NCBI GenBank assembly: GCA_036897485.1
Contig: JAYMTF010000778.1
Location: 1-30,376 of the forward strand
DNA from: Pelargonium nanum
Taxonomy: Eukaryota > Streptophyta > Magnoliopsida > Geraniales > Geraniaceae
Direction of reading: 5' to 3'
Length of the DNA stretch: 30,376 bases
The notes under the pieces are model-generated. The model had not been told where the DNA came from. It searched no databases and saw only the letters and a program-made list of their open reading frames with translations. Both the position numbers and the translations under genes were made by a program. Shown here in pieces: positions 1-9,467 of the stretch. The stretch's first letter is position 1, and the number at the start of each line of letters is the position of its first letter.

Positions 1-753
1 TAGAAAGCAGCATAGAAGAATTTTACTCGACTCACCTGCCAATAGCAACAAGGTATAATCCATTAAGAGTCCTTTCCCTCGTGCTCTGTTTCTTCACGTG
101 GTTACCTCGAAATTATATCATTGAAAGCAGTGATGATGATCCTAAATGCCATTAGATTTTAAATGCAATATATATGTACTGGAAATCAATGTCAAATGAT
201 TTCTGAAAAAGTAAGGGATTATTTTTGTTAAATAGTTGAGAATGGTTATAAGAATGTGGGAAAATATCAATCATGATGGAAGTCACTGATGTATACACCC
301 ATTGCAGGCTAGAGGTGACATAAACAGGTTAGATGGTTGAAATTTTGAGTTCACGGTCCATAATATAGATATCCTCTTGGAAACAGGATTTAAACTATTT
401 TTTTATTTAATCTGTGAATCATGACTTGGAGCCTGTCTATATGTGGCTCTACTATATTGTAACCTAAGAAACCCCATGAATATTTCTGGTTACTTTCATG
501 GCAAGACATGATCATGTCTGCATTGTTTGATCTATAATTAATACTTGTAGGGAGTTCTGTCGAACTTTTTTTTCTTTCTCTTCTTCCTATCATTACAGTT
601 TTCTTTCAACTTGATTTCACACTAGATCACAGAGGGTTGAGAATTTAGTTATCATAACCCATGTGTGATCCCGTACTTTACCTTTGATTCTCCATGTTAG
701 AAATTTTGCCCTCTACCAAATATGTTAATGGTAGATTGTTTTGTGGATTTCAG
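1..753. other. Left edge, possible intronic DNA of a partial gene
   Basis: No complete gene is visible here. A frame is open from base 3 to a TAG near base 151, and it contains a plausible splice donor after base 51 (AACAAG/GTATAA). A second short exon-like stretch near 309-329 lies between a TTGCAG acceptor and a CAG/GTTAGA donor. These could be internal exons of a plus-strand gene that ends in the next entry, but the phases do not join simply and I recognise no domain. This is inference only. Confidence 0.2.
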
Positions 754-1032
754 GTTATTTTGGAGTTTGGTGACGACATCAGCTTGAAGAAGCAATTGAA
801 ACGTTTGAAAGAAAAAACTAAAGAGGAGAAGAGGGTCAACTTCATGGCCGATGGTTGTGGTTCACTTGAGGTGGAACTGGAAATGGGGAGACTCTTTAAG
901 GCGAAGAGTAGATTAGAAAATATGGAGCAAACATTGCTAAGATTCAAAACCAACAAAGGTAAAAAGTCTATAGATACGTATGAGCAGTCTATAATATATG
1001 TTCCCATAGCAGTGCTCAGTGAAAAAGTTTAA
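754..1032 (+). CDS. Putative terminal exon of an unidentified gene
   Basis: This is an open stretch of 92 codons, starting just after a TTTCAG acceptor (752-753) and ending at TAA (1030-1032). The predicted peptide is rich in Lys and Glu in its first third (SLKKQLKRLKEKTKEEKR). A second charged stretch follows (EVELEMGRLFKAKSRLENME), which would suit a coiled coil. Its codon use looks more coding-like than the surrounding AT-rich DNA. An upstream in-frame ATG at 694 makes a 112-codon frame, but the acceptor at 753 makes a spliced exon more likely. I recognise no family and assign no function. It may also be a chance frame or a decayed gene end. Confidence 0.3.
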   Translation, partial: VILEFGDDISLKKQLKRLKEKTKEEKRVNFMADGCGSLEVELEMGRLFKAKSRLENMEQTLLRFKTNKGKKSIDTYEQSIIYVPIAVLSEKV

Positions 1033-1399
1033 TAACATTCCAGATTTCAAGTTACGAACATGTATAATATTTAACTATTTTTTGGTCTAATAGCAGAAAT
1101 ATTCATGCAATTGATTCTTTTGTATTTCTGTAAACCTTTGAACTAGGCTGCATAACCATAACTGCATTGGTACAAGATTTGTGATAATAAGTGAAGCAAT
1201 GTTACTTTGCAGCACCTATATGCTCTCTAGCATCCACCTTGTGGCACCCCCTCAACCTTCCTCTTGCATTGACAGGAATAGCCTCATAACAGCATTTCCA
1301 GATGAATATTTTAATTTTTTTTTTCTGGGGTTTTCAAGCTCTAAAACTGTTCCACCAAGCACTTCTGAATTTAAAATCTGAATTTCAGTTACTTCAATA
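1033..1399. other. Intergenic stretch, nothing recognised
   Basis: AT-rich DNA with T-runs. A 66-codon frame at 1181-1381 has no recognisable domain and no coding signature, so I do not call it a gene. The last five bases of the flank (GTTAC, 1400-1404) are the target duplication of the next element. Confidence 0.5.
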
Positions 1400-1404
1400 G
1401 TTAC

Positions 1405-1582
1405 TGATGTGAATAACTTGTTCATAACTAGTACAAGAGAGACTCCTTCATATAAAAAATTAAGACTAGAAATAGTAAACTAACTAAAATAGGAAATAAG
1501 CTAGACTAGAAGATTAAACCTTAAACTTTCCTAAAAACAATAACTTTCCTAATTCTACTAACTTTAGAATTGAATCTTCACA
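1405..1582 (-). repeat. LTR (3' LTR of the minus-oriented element), 178 bp
   Basis: This copy contains a block of about 50 bp, around 1420-1470, that the other LTR lacks. The rest aligns closely, including the shared AGATTAAACCTTAAACTTTC core. The length difference shows an indel after insertion or at reverse transcription. Confidence 0.78.
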
Positions 1583-2038
1583 CTCCCTCTCAAGCTGAAG
1601 CACGAAACCAATGCGAAAGCTTGGATCAATTTAAGAGTCTTCAAAAGGTTCCCAAATGATTTTTCGAAGTTCTTCACAAAACATTCAAATTTATCACCGA
1701 GAACATTAGCTAATGATTCTCTGACAACGAAAGTGCAGATCATTGAGAGATGATCCACTAACATCCTATAATTTGCAACTTTATTCCTTTCTAGAACAAT
1801 GTGATACAAACACTGTGTGATTTGCCATATGAATCCATGACTCAATACTCAGTGATGCCTCTTGGGCAAGGTACCTGAGCAATAACAACAACAAAGGAGA
1901 TCTATAATTGGAGGATAAATTCTCATATGTCAAGCTGTTGGCGCGAGGAGGTCCGGCGGAGGCTGTGCTTCTGCATTCTGGATCGCAAATCGGCCTAAAT
2001 TCGGGACTCGGGAGCCCGAAAACTGAAAAATTCAACTC

Positions 2039-2116
2039 CGATGAACAGTGCTGATGAACATTATCAATGAACAGTGCTGATGAACGGTATCGGATGAACA
2101 GTATCGATGAACAGTA
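2039..2116. repeat. Imperfect short tandem repeat, GATGAACAGT motif
   Basis: Six copies of a decamer close to (G/A)ATGAACAGT lie at irregular spacing of about 11-15 bp inside the LTR element. Some differ by one or two bases (GATGAACATT, GATGAACGGT). On the element's own strand the motif reads ACTGTTCATC. Confidence 0.7.
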
Positions 2117-2703
2117 CGGTGTTGCCAGAAAAGAAAACACGGCGAAAAAAACAAAAGTGCCGGAATGAGGACAGGGCAGATAAAAAAATAGCGAAAAAAG
2201 AGAGAATAAGAGGTTTTAGTGATAGATGGTTACAAAACTTGGTTATCGACGAAGAGCACAATTGGTTAAGGCCAACAAGAAGAAGACTACAATGTTGATG
2301 TTACTATAATGACAATCAACACCAAGAAGAAGTCGTTGAAGGTTAGCCCAAGAAAAACCGAGATGCTGTAAAAGTCGGAAAAAAAAAAATCACAAGTTTG
2401 CTCATCGCTATCAACCCTTCATTCTATTTTCCACAAAAATCCAAACTTGAAAGATTAAATTTGTTGACTCCCCCACATATGCAAGCATATCATGTGTATG
2501 GAGGATGAAAAGGGAAACAACGAATGATTATGAAAAGAAATTTCAAGATTTATGTGAAATCTTGAAGAAAGAAAATATTGAAGAAAATCTTGAAAAAAAA
2601 AATTTATTGGCCGGGCAAGCAACCTAAGGTTGCCGCCGGAATGGAGGAAGCTTCAAGAGACTCTCAAAACAATGAATCGAGAGGCTCTGATTCCATGTTG
2701 AAT

Positions 2704-2828
2704 TGATGTGAATAACTTGTGATAACTTGTTAATAAAATAGAAAATAAGCTAGACTATAAGATTAAACCTTAAACTTTCCTAAAAACAATAATTTTCCTA
2801 ATTTTAACTTTAGAATTGAATCTTCACA
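2704..2828 (-). repeat. LTR (5' LTR of the minus-oriented element), 125 bp
   Basis: This is the shorter of the two LTRs, next to the tRNA primer site. It shares both termini and the internal core with the 178-bp copy. Confidence 0.78.
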
Positions 2829-2833
2829 GTTAC

Positions 2834-4024
2834 AATATCATTTTTTTTTTATCTCTTATTAGGTGAGGTTGAAAGAAATTATGAGAAGACAACCAAATAT
2901 TTCAACCACCTTTGAATATGTATAATCTAAATGTACAGAATGCATCACTTTATAGACGCTCAAAACTATGAAAAAACTCTTGCCTGAGTCATCCACATAT
3001 ATATATATATATATATATATATTGGGACCAAGATATATTTTATTTATATATATGCAATCGAGATCAAGTTGCCTACCACACCACTAACAAAATTTTGATA
3101 TATGGTGGCATGTGGTGGGTACACAAATGGTTTACAAGCACATGCCCATGCTAGATCTCAAATTCAATTATTGGGTCTCTGCATCAATAACATGGAGAGC
3201 TAGATCTTGTTCAATTCACACTTCATAGAGGAGACAACATTTTCAGGTTCTTGATAACTTCACATATATTATTCATCCCCTAACAACAAATAAGAAAACT
3301 TGGCATCACAAATAGATCAAAATATATTTGGTTGCATATACTTTGAATTTGAGCCTTAATGGGTTAGCTTGGTGGTATGCTCCCTCCTTAGTACACTTTG
3401 TAGTGCAAGTCACAGGCTATCTACATCGGACTACAAACGGACGTTTTAAAATCAGATTATTTTTGTCAGTTCTAACATTTCCCACACTTGGTAGGACATA
3501 GTAAGGTTGATAAAAAACTGCCCAATGAGAATGTATGATTTTTGTTGTCCCAAAACTGTTTTAGGCCCACGACCCATGTATCATGTCTATTCCTTAAACA
3601 CTCAAATTCAAGCCTCAGGGAATAAAATTCAACAAAAAAAAGTATTTCAATGCAGCACGTCGATGTATAGAGTGTGATCGTTAGGTGAAAAATTAGTATC
3701 AATTATGTGTAAAAAAGTTGTTTGGGACACATGTTTAGCTAAATATTAACAATACATTACTATTTAGCTAACATGATAGATCCTTAGATCATGTTTACTT
3801 GATATGTAGTATTCATTTCTCAAAAGTTCAAAGAGTGTTTTAATGTGAAATGTCAATAAACATAAATAATAGAGCTCCATGCCTTAGATACATTCATTTT
3901 TCCTAGTATAGCTAAATCATGAACCCTAGACACAATCTGTCTAGTTATCCATTTAAAAAAACAAAAAAAAAACAAAAAAATTAGACATATTTTAAACTAT
4001 GCTTCTAATATCTTCCCCACAATT
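2834..4024. other. Intergenic DNA with an (AT)13 microsatellite
   Basis: No gene is seen. A perfect (AT)13 run occupies 2997-3022. Around 3365-3420 there is a tRNA-like box A string (TTAGCTTGGTGGTATGC), but no convincing box B, so an old SINE is possible but not claimed. The rest is AT-rich with A-runs near 3955-3980. Confidence 0.5.
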
Positions 4025-4370
4025 TCATACCACATTGTCTTTAAAAAGTTGTTGAGAGAAATCTCTACCGACATAAATAGAATCACAAAATATAACACAA
4101 TTTAACAAATTACAATGAACGACAAGGGTGTGGACAGACAAAATAGCTTGTAACTCCGCATGATATGGGTTAGAGACGTTGGCTGGAGAACAAAGCTTGG
4201 CAACCATTTACCCACTTGTATTGTACATTTCCCGACCAATAGCGCCCTTAACATCTTTGAAAGCTCCGTGACAAATAAAAGCAAATCGACAAGTTTCTCT
4301 AAACATATCTTCCTTTCGATCGATTATATTCATTGCATCTAATTCATCTAAAATAGAGTCCCATTTCGTA
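4025..4370 (-). pseudogene. Decayed RNase H-like fragment, probably from a LINE
   Basis: On the minus strand one frame is open from about 4370 to the TGA at 4025, apart from a single TAA just upstream of the ATG at 4207. Its peptide runs through GAFKDVKGAIG, then HAELQAIL, then FCDSIYVGRD. These segments correspond to the first strand, the helix carrying the catalytic acidic residue, and the later Asp of the plant RNase H-like domain (RVT_3) found at the C-terminus of LINE polyproteins. The usual Asp of the first strand is replaced by His (CHGAFK), so the copy would be inactive. No reverse transcriptase sequence lies beside it, so it is an isolated fragment. It might also come from a host RNase H-like gene. 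The family call is moderately sure. Confidence 0.5.
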
Positions 4371-7110
4371 TGAGTTTCTGCTACTCACTTTCTAATGTTA
4401 TATGTTATATGTTATATGTTATTACTCATATTTGTCTATTAGAAATTTTTTACACTCAATTTAAGCTTCACTTGAGTGTACCAACCAGCTTTCGTCAAGA
4501 TTCAATTTTTTTATGATGATTTTTTATTCAAATAATTTGTTTTTATTTCTCTCTAATATCTCTTTTCAAATACATTGAAGAACATTATATAATAAACAAA
4601 AGGTAATCAATTAAGATTAAAGAAATTAGATTAAAAAAAAGTGATGCTCAACTCCTTGAGTCCTCAACCTACTTAGGTAGGCCTTGAAAAAAAAAAACAA
4701 ATTAAACTATGCATATCAACCATGGAAGAGCATGAATTATGTGATCCTAATGTACCTTACATTATATATAAACACCCATATGCCTACTTTTAAAAGGATG
4801 GTTTCTTTTTAGCACTTCATTGAGTGATATTATTGTGAATGTAGTGGGATGGACTCACACATGAAGGGTACCCTCCAAGTATATCATGACATTGTCCCAC
4901 AAATTTCACTTTGACCCAAAATGATGAAACTTTACTCATTCCCTTTCAAAGCCATATTATGTTTAGTGCCTTTGGCACATGAGACATATATAGTTGTGTT
5001 CAAATTCTCATCCTTCATTAACTTTACCACATGAATTTGGGGCTCCACATGAACTAACAAGTTTATGTGTTGATTTAAATTGATAAAATAAAACCAAGAT
5101 GCAAAGATTTCGTTAAAAGATTAAACATAAAAATAACGTACAAGATATAAAAGTAAACTAAATATGTCTACTGGTTCTTAGTAAAAAAAAATACGCAATT
5201 GATATAAATAAATAGATTTTAACACGACTTTTATTGTAATTCAGTTAATTACGCAAATTATTTCATTCTTTTATCTACTTCAAGGGTTGAAGTTTTTTTA
5301 ATAGTTTTATTACACCGTTTACAAAAGCTTTGCAAAAACTTAGAATTCTTAGACGACCATATATCTTCACATGGCAATTCATGTGGCTATCAAGCATAAA
5401 TTTTCTTTAGCAATCAAATTGATTTTATTTAAAAAAAATCTCAAAATTTGTTGCACCAAACAAAACTAAAACCTGGTCGCTAAGTTTTAAAGTAGTTCTA
5501 TATCTGTAAATTCACTTTTCTGAGTAAGGTATGAACTTAATTTCATCTTTCATTCGATGTGTCTTGATTTTAGACTATTGTACTAATATATTAACATAAT
5601 ATCCATAATTTTAAATATATTGCGATAACATTTTTGTATAGAGAAGACTCAAATATATTTTTATTCAATCGATTAAAGCTCTCAACTAAAATCAATATTT
5701 GTTAAATGGTTTAAAATTTTATAATGTCAAAATATAATATTTGATGCTACATTTTCCTCAACAAAAAATATATATTTGATGCTACATGATTACATGTACG
5801 TAATTGCGCCAATTTTATGTGAATTACGAGACTAGATTTTCACCGAGAGATGAAAATTTTAAAACGTTAATTGGGCAATTAATACATTTTTATTTATCTT
5901 TTAATTATCGTCAACAAAAATATATAACAATACCTAAAGTTTATATTGTTTGATTTTTTATTATAATAATTGATGAAGTATAATGACATAAATTTATTTT
6001 TATGCACCAAAATAGTTATTAATCGATTTAAAAAAAATAGTTATTAATCTTTTTCTATTTTGTACTTTGTAGTACTTATTGGTATACAGCGCACGGTGCG
6101 TACAATTGGAAAACAGGCGCAGCTTAGGGTCACGTGCTATGGTCAGAGCGCACATGCAGCCAGACAAACTTTGAATTACGGCAATCCCAGTCTAGAATAT
6201 TTAACATTTTTATTTTTCATTTATTTATGAAATAAATAAGTTTCTTTTTATTTTCTTCTTTAAATAGTTGTGTGGGACCCACTTATCCTATCAACTACTT
6301 AACTAACTTTACCTCTCTTTTAATGCAACACCGACTATCTTTGGACCCGAACCCGAAATATCCGAAATCCGATATGTTTTTAAGCATATTTGACAAGTCT
6401 TTACGATGAATCGAATGGGCTGGATTGAATTGTACATGTTCAAACATTTTACACTAAAAAAGTGTAAACTAACATGTCCCGTTTCAAAAATCAAAGCACC
6501 TTTCGATTTTATCGACATTAATTCGAACAAATCTGACCAAAACCCAACTCAAAACCCAGAAGTGCCACCTCTACCCCGAGTTTTAAGAAAATCCTCACTA
6601 TCTTAACTATTTTGTAGTATTAAATTTATCATAAAAAAATATTCATCTGTCATCACGCATCACGTATGACATCGTGAATATGTTTTTTTCATTGTTTATC
6701 TTTTTGATTCAATGGATTAAAAAATAACTTTTTGATTCATTAAGATTTTATTTTATATCAAAATATCTGTCTCTTAAAATGAGTATTTTGTTTTCTTTTA
6801 AGGGAGAAATTATTTAGTGTTATATGACTCTTGTATCTTTATATACATATATTATAACAAATTCAAAAACTACTAATAGTGATTTATGCATGATTATTTA
6901 AAAAAACACGTAAAGACGTAAGAAAACCATAACACTAATTATAAACAAAAGAAGTATATACAATCATATCATAGGAATGATGGATGCCTTGCTTTAGTAG
7001 ATCGTAAAATATTGAATCCAAAGAGTTTGTACGGTGATTATGGCAATTTGTTCTCCTATTTATCACTTGGGGTCAAAGTTAGGAGATGACGCTCATAAAT
7101 TTTTATCATG
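4371..7110. other. Long AT-rich intergenic region without a gene
   Basis: I see no supportable gene in 2.7 kb. There is a small tandem repeat of ATATGTT near 4397-4421. A locally GC-richer stretch at about 6085-6200 contains a CACGTG palindrome (6132-6137) and a GCGCACGGTGCGT near-palindrome. Short frames at 6309-6606 on both strands have no domain and are judged accidental. Confidence 0.55.
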
Positions 7111-7153
7111 AATACATTAAACTAACGCGCAGAGCGTGTTAGTTTAATGTATT
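7111..7153. repeat. Inverted repeat, 20-bp arms, 3-nt loop
   Basis: The left arm 7111-7130 and right arm 7134-7153 are reverse complements except for one base, around the loop AGA. The right arm begins inside the target duplication of the following retroposon and continues past it, so the palindrome spans the insertion junction. Confidence 0.9.
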
Positions 7154-7727
7154 AATTGCATAGGCCACACCACCCTCTGGCACCTTTGGCTCTCTCGGAA
7201 TAGGCTTTGTTTTTTTTTTTTTTGGTTTAAACCATGGGGTGCCTGAGCAGGCTCGCACTTTCGCGATAGACACCTTTAAGTCATTTGACCATACCCAAAC
7301 TAATCCTCATTCGAGGCTTTGTCACAGGGTTAAGGATTTATCACATCTCCCTCACAAATGTGTTGTGTGCGGATCGAACTCAAGAGCTCTTCCCACTCAC
7401 GCAGCCCCAGCGCTGCGCCACACCCAGTGGGTTAATAGGCTTTGTCTTGATGATCAAAGAGAAGAAGCCAAATCAGTTCTTTGTAAAATTCAAAACATGT
7501 CCTACATGATCATCTTGGCCAAATTAAAGGATCTCTTGATTCCATCAATTGGCCTTTCTCTAATTGGATTTTCGATCCAGGTTATGTTTTCATACTTCTG
7601 TAGTATCATGCATATACTTTCTTCTGTTTTCTTTTGTAATTCTGTCTCTTTTTTCTTGAATGTATGTATCGTGATCTATTCTCGTGATCTTTTATCAATA
7701 TATGAGATATTTTTGCTGATAAAAAAA
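7137..7727 (+). mobile_element. 5'-truncated retroposon (LINE-like 3' end), interrupted by a SINE
   Basis: The 18-bp sequence AAACTAACGCGCAGAGCG occurs at 7119-7136 and again at 7726-7743, flanking this segment as a target duplication (the A's at the right copy merge with the tail). The segment ends in TTGCTGATAAAAAAAA, a simple A-rich tail typical of target-primed retroposons, so it reads on the plus strand. Without the nested SINE and its duplication it is only about 350 bp, with no recognisable coding domain, so it is probably the 3' UTR end of a LINE. A similar tail (TTGCCGATAAAAAAA) ends the fragment at 10,744-10,801. Confidence 0.72.
7211..7433 (-). mobile_element. tRNA-derived SINE, minus strand, nested
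   Basis: On the minus strand the head carries a box A, TGGCGCAGCGC (rc of 7410-7420), and about 30 nt later a box B, GAGTTCGATCC (rc of 7371-7381). These are the internal RNA polymerase III promoter elements of a tRNA-like SINE. The A-tail appears as the T-run at 7211-7223. AATAGGCTTTGT is present at 7199-7210 and 7434-7445 as a 12-bp target duplication. The whole SINE lies inside the retroposon at 7137-7727 and so inserted later. It has no coding capacity and would have used a LINE's enzymes. Confidence 0.85.
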
Positions 7728-7745
7728 ACTAACGCGCAGAGCGCG

Positions 7746-8460
7746 TCTTTATGATTATTTGAAAAGTGAATTTCAAAATGTGTGCAATTATACCCAAAGA
7801 ATTTTTAGTAAAAAGGAATAAAAAAAAAAGCTAAGTTTCTAATTGTAGACTGATAATGACGTGTAACCATAAGATTTTATACATTAAATGAATAGTATCT
7901 TTAATTTCAAGTTGGTTCAGCAGACACATTCAGAAATTATAAATTATTAAATCATTTATAAATATAGTTAGATAATTATTTATTTACAAATATATGTTTT
8001 ATAGGTAACATTTATCAAGTATAACACATTTTTTGCACTTTTATTTTGTTAATTATTTGATACAAGTCTAACTATTTCAATTCTAAAAAAATTAAGATTT
8101 GAGGAGACAAGTTATATTATGAATTAAACTAATTTAGACAATACTATAAAATTTCTTAATTTTAGTGAGACAAAATATAAAAATAAAGTAAGAAAAAAAA
8201 ATTAAGAATACAAGAACTAAGATTATAAAAATTTTCTCAAGAAAGAAAATACTCATTGCTTATATAATCTAATTAGTATTACTTCAATGTTCAATCCAAC
8301 AAATTACCAAGAATGCAAGTGTAATAATGGATTGGACCAACCACATTCTTTTGGTAAATTATTAGCCATTGCACATTACTTGATGGATCCACAAGAATTG
8401 AATCAAACTAGGCAACAATACCTTATTCCATAGGACCCTCCACACCCAACAATCTCCAAG
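7746..8460. other. AT-rich upstream region of the GASA gene
   Basis: No gene or clear repeat is seen. The DNA is AT-rich up to about 8380 and then becomes more balanced, with C- and A-rich stretches that lead into the core promoter of the next gene. Confidence 0.5.
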
Positions 8461-8464
8461 TCCC

Positions 8465-8473
8465 TATTTATAG
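8465..8473 (+). promoter_or_regulatory. Probable TATA box of the GASA gene
   Basis: TATTTATAG lies 108 bp upstream of the start codon. It is followed by a C- and A-rich leader (CAACTCCCAAACCAGCAACAA), typical of a plant 5' UTR. Transcription would begin near 8495-8505 (inference). Confidence 0.65.
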
Positions 8474-8580
8474 GTCACACTGCCCAAAGCCAACTCCCAA
8501 ACCAGCAACAACAGCAAGCCCCTCTCTTCTTTAACCTCTACTATTTCCACAACATCTTTGGAGGGGTTTGCTTTGTAGCC

Positions 8581-9467
8581 ATGGCCAAGTGCTTTGCTCT
8601 CTTCCTCTTGGCCCTCATTGCCCTCTCCATGCTCCAAACCATGGTAAGCTACTAATTAAGCTATTCATTTCAAGAAATGGGTTCTTGGGAGATTTTGATT
8701 CTTGACAATGTTGTCATGTTTTCTTGTGTTCTTAGGTTATGGCCTCAAATGGTGAACTTAACCAGAGTTTGAGCAAGGTAAGGCCCTAGCTAGCTAGCTA
8801 CTTGTTTTTGTGTGTGTGTGTGTGAATCTTGTTTTCTTGCACAGTTTTGATGACATTTTGTTGTGTGGCAATGTTGGTTTCTTTGATTTCAGAACCGGTA
8901 TGGACCTGGCAGCCTCAAGATCTCTCGTAAGTGTTTGATCCTTTGGCTCTACTTCAAATTTTCTTTCCAAGAATCAAGAACCCTAGTTTATTCAAGATCC
9001 ATGAATAATTATACTTTATGGGTTTGGTTCTCATAAAAAAAGAATCGCTACCAAACTTTTAGCGGTTAAGACTCAGTAACCAACGGGTTATTGTCAGTGT
9101 GGGCCTTTGCTTACTACGGCCCACCCTTTACTTCACTATTGTGTCAGCTCAATTGGTCGCTTGATCAATTTCTTTTGTATCTTGACTGAGATGGGGTGGG
9201 CACTTGCTTACTATGGCCCACCCTGGCTCCGCCATTGTGTTGGCTCAATTGGTCGTCTGATCTATTTTCGTTGTGTCTTGACCAGAATGTGGCAGCGAGT
9301 GTTCAAGGAGGTGCAGCAGGACCCAATACCACAAGCCATGCATCTTCTTCTGCAACAAGTGCTGCAGGACATGCCTGTGTGTGCCTCCTGGTTACTATGG
9401 GAACAAGGCTGTGTGCCCATGCTACAACAACTGGAAGACCCAGCAAGGAGGACCCAAGTGCCCTTAA
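8581..9467 (+). CDS. GASA/snakin-family cysteine-rich secreted peptide
   Basis: Four exons give a 106-residue protein: join(8581..8643, 8736..8777, 8893..8926, 9286..9467), all with GT-AG introns. The start is the first ATG after the TATA box, in the context GCCATGGCC. Residues 1 to about 24 are a hydrophobic signal peptide (MAKCFALFLLALIALSMLQT...), with likely cleavage after VMA. A short polar linker follows. Residues 48-105 form the GASA domain with all twelve family cysteines (48, 52, 56, 65, 69, 72, 73, 76, 78, 90, 92, 105), including CSRRCS, CNKCCRTC and the end VCPCYNNWK...GGPKCP. Family members are secreted to the cell wall, respond to gibberellin and other hormones, and act in growth or as antimicrobial peptides; which applies here cannot be read from sequence. 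Introns 1 and 2 are small and intron 3 contains a tandem duplication. The family call is firm, the subfamily is not. Confidence 0.95.
9101..9285 (+). repeat. Tandem duplication in GASA intron 3, period about 97 bp
   Basis: Two adjacent copies (about 9101-9197 and 9198-9285) align along their length. Both contain CTTGCTTACTA(C/T)GGCCCACCCT, then GCTCAATTGGTCG, then a T-rich run ending TCTTGAC. The second copy ends in the real splice acceptor (GACCAG, 9281-9285/6). The first ends in GACTGAG at the matching place. Each copy also contains GTGGGC facing GCCCAC as a small inverted repeat. Confidence 0.85.

Larger units (their letters stand above)
1405..2828 (-). mobile_element. Short non-autonomous LTR retroelement (TRIM/LARD-like), minus orientation
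   Basis: Two direct repeats bound a 1,424-bp element: 1405-1582 and 2704-2828. Both begin TGATGTGAATAACTTG and end GAATCTTCACA. The 5-bp sequence GTTAC stands just before the left repeat (1400-1404) and just after the right one (2829-2833), as expected for an integrase target duplication. On the minus strand, TGGAATCAGAGC (2684-2695) lies 8 nt inside the right repeat. It closely matches the initiator-Met tRNA primer site TGGTATCAGAGC. A purine tract, GAGAGGGAG (rc of 1583-1591), lies directly inside the left repeat. Primer site and tract together fix the orientation as minus. The interior has no gag or pol frame, so enzymes must have come from an autonomous relative, probably Copia-type by the primer and tract style (inference). 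Confidence 0.82.

Noticed and set aside
2997..3022. (AT)13 as a possible regulatory or replication element
   Set aside because: It is a simple microsatellite with no associated structure.
3365..3425. tRNA-like string suggesting a SINE head
   Set aside because: A box A-like segment is present, but no acceptable box B, tail or duplication could be found.
6085..6200. Promoter-like GC-rich patch with a CACGTG box
   Set aside because: No transcript-like or coding sequence follows on either strand, so a single G-box palindrome is not enough.
6309..6606. Overlapping frames of 66-73 codons on both strands
   Set aside because: No domain, no splice-site support and AT-rich composition. Accidental.
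7239..7754. 171-codon frame
   Set aside because: It crosses the nested SINE, the target duplications and the A-tail of the retroposon, so it is a chance frame.
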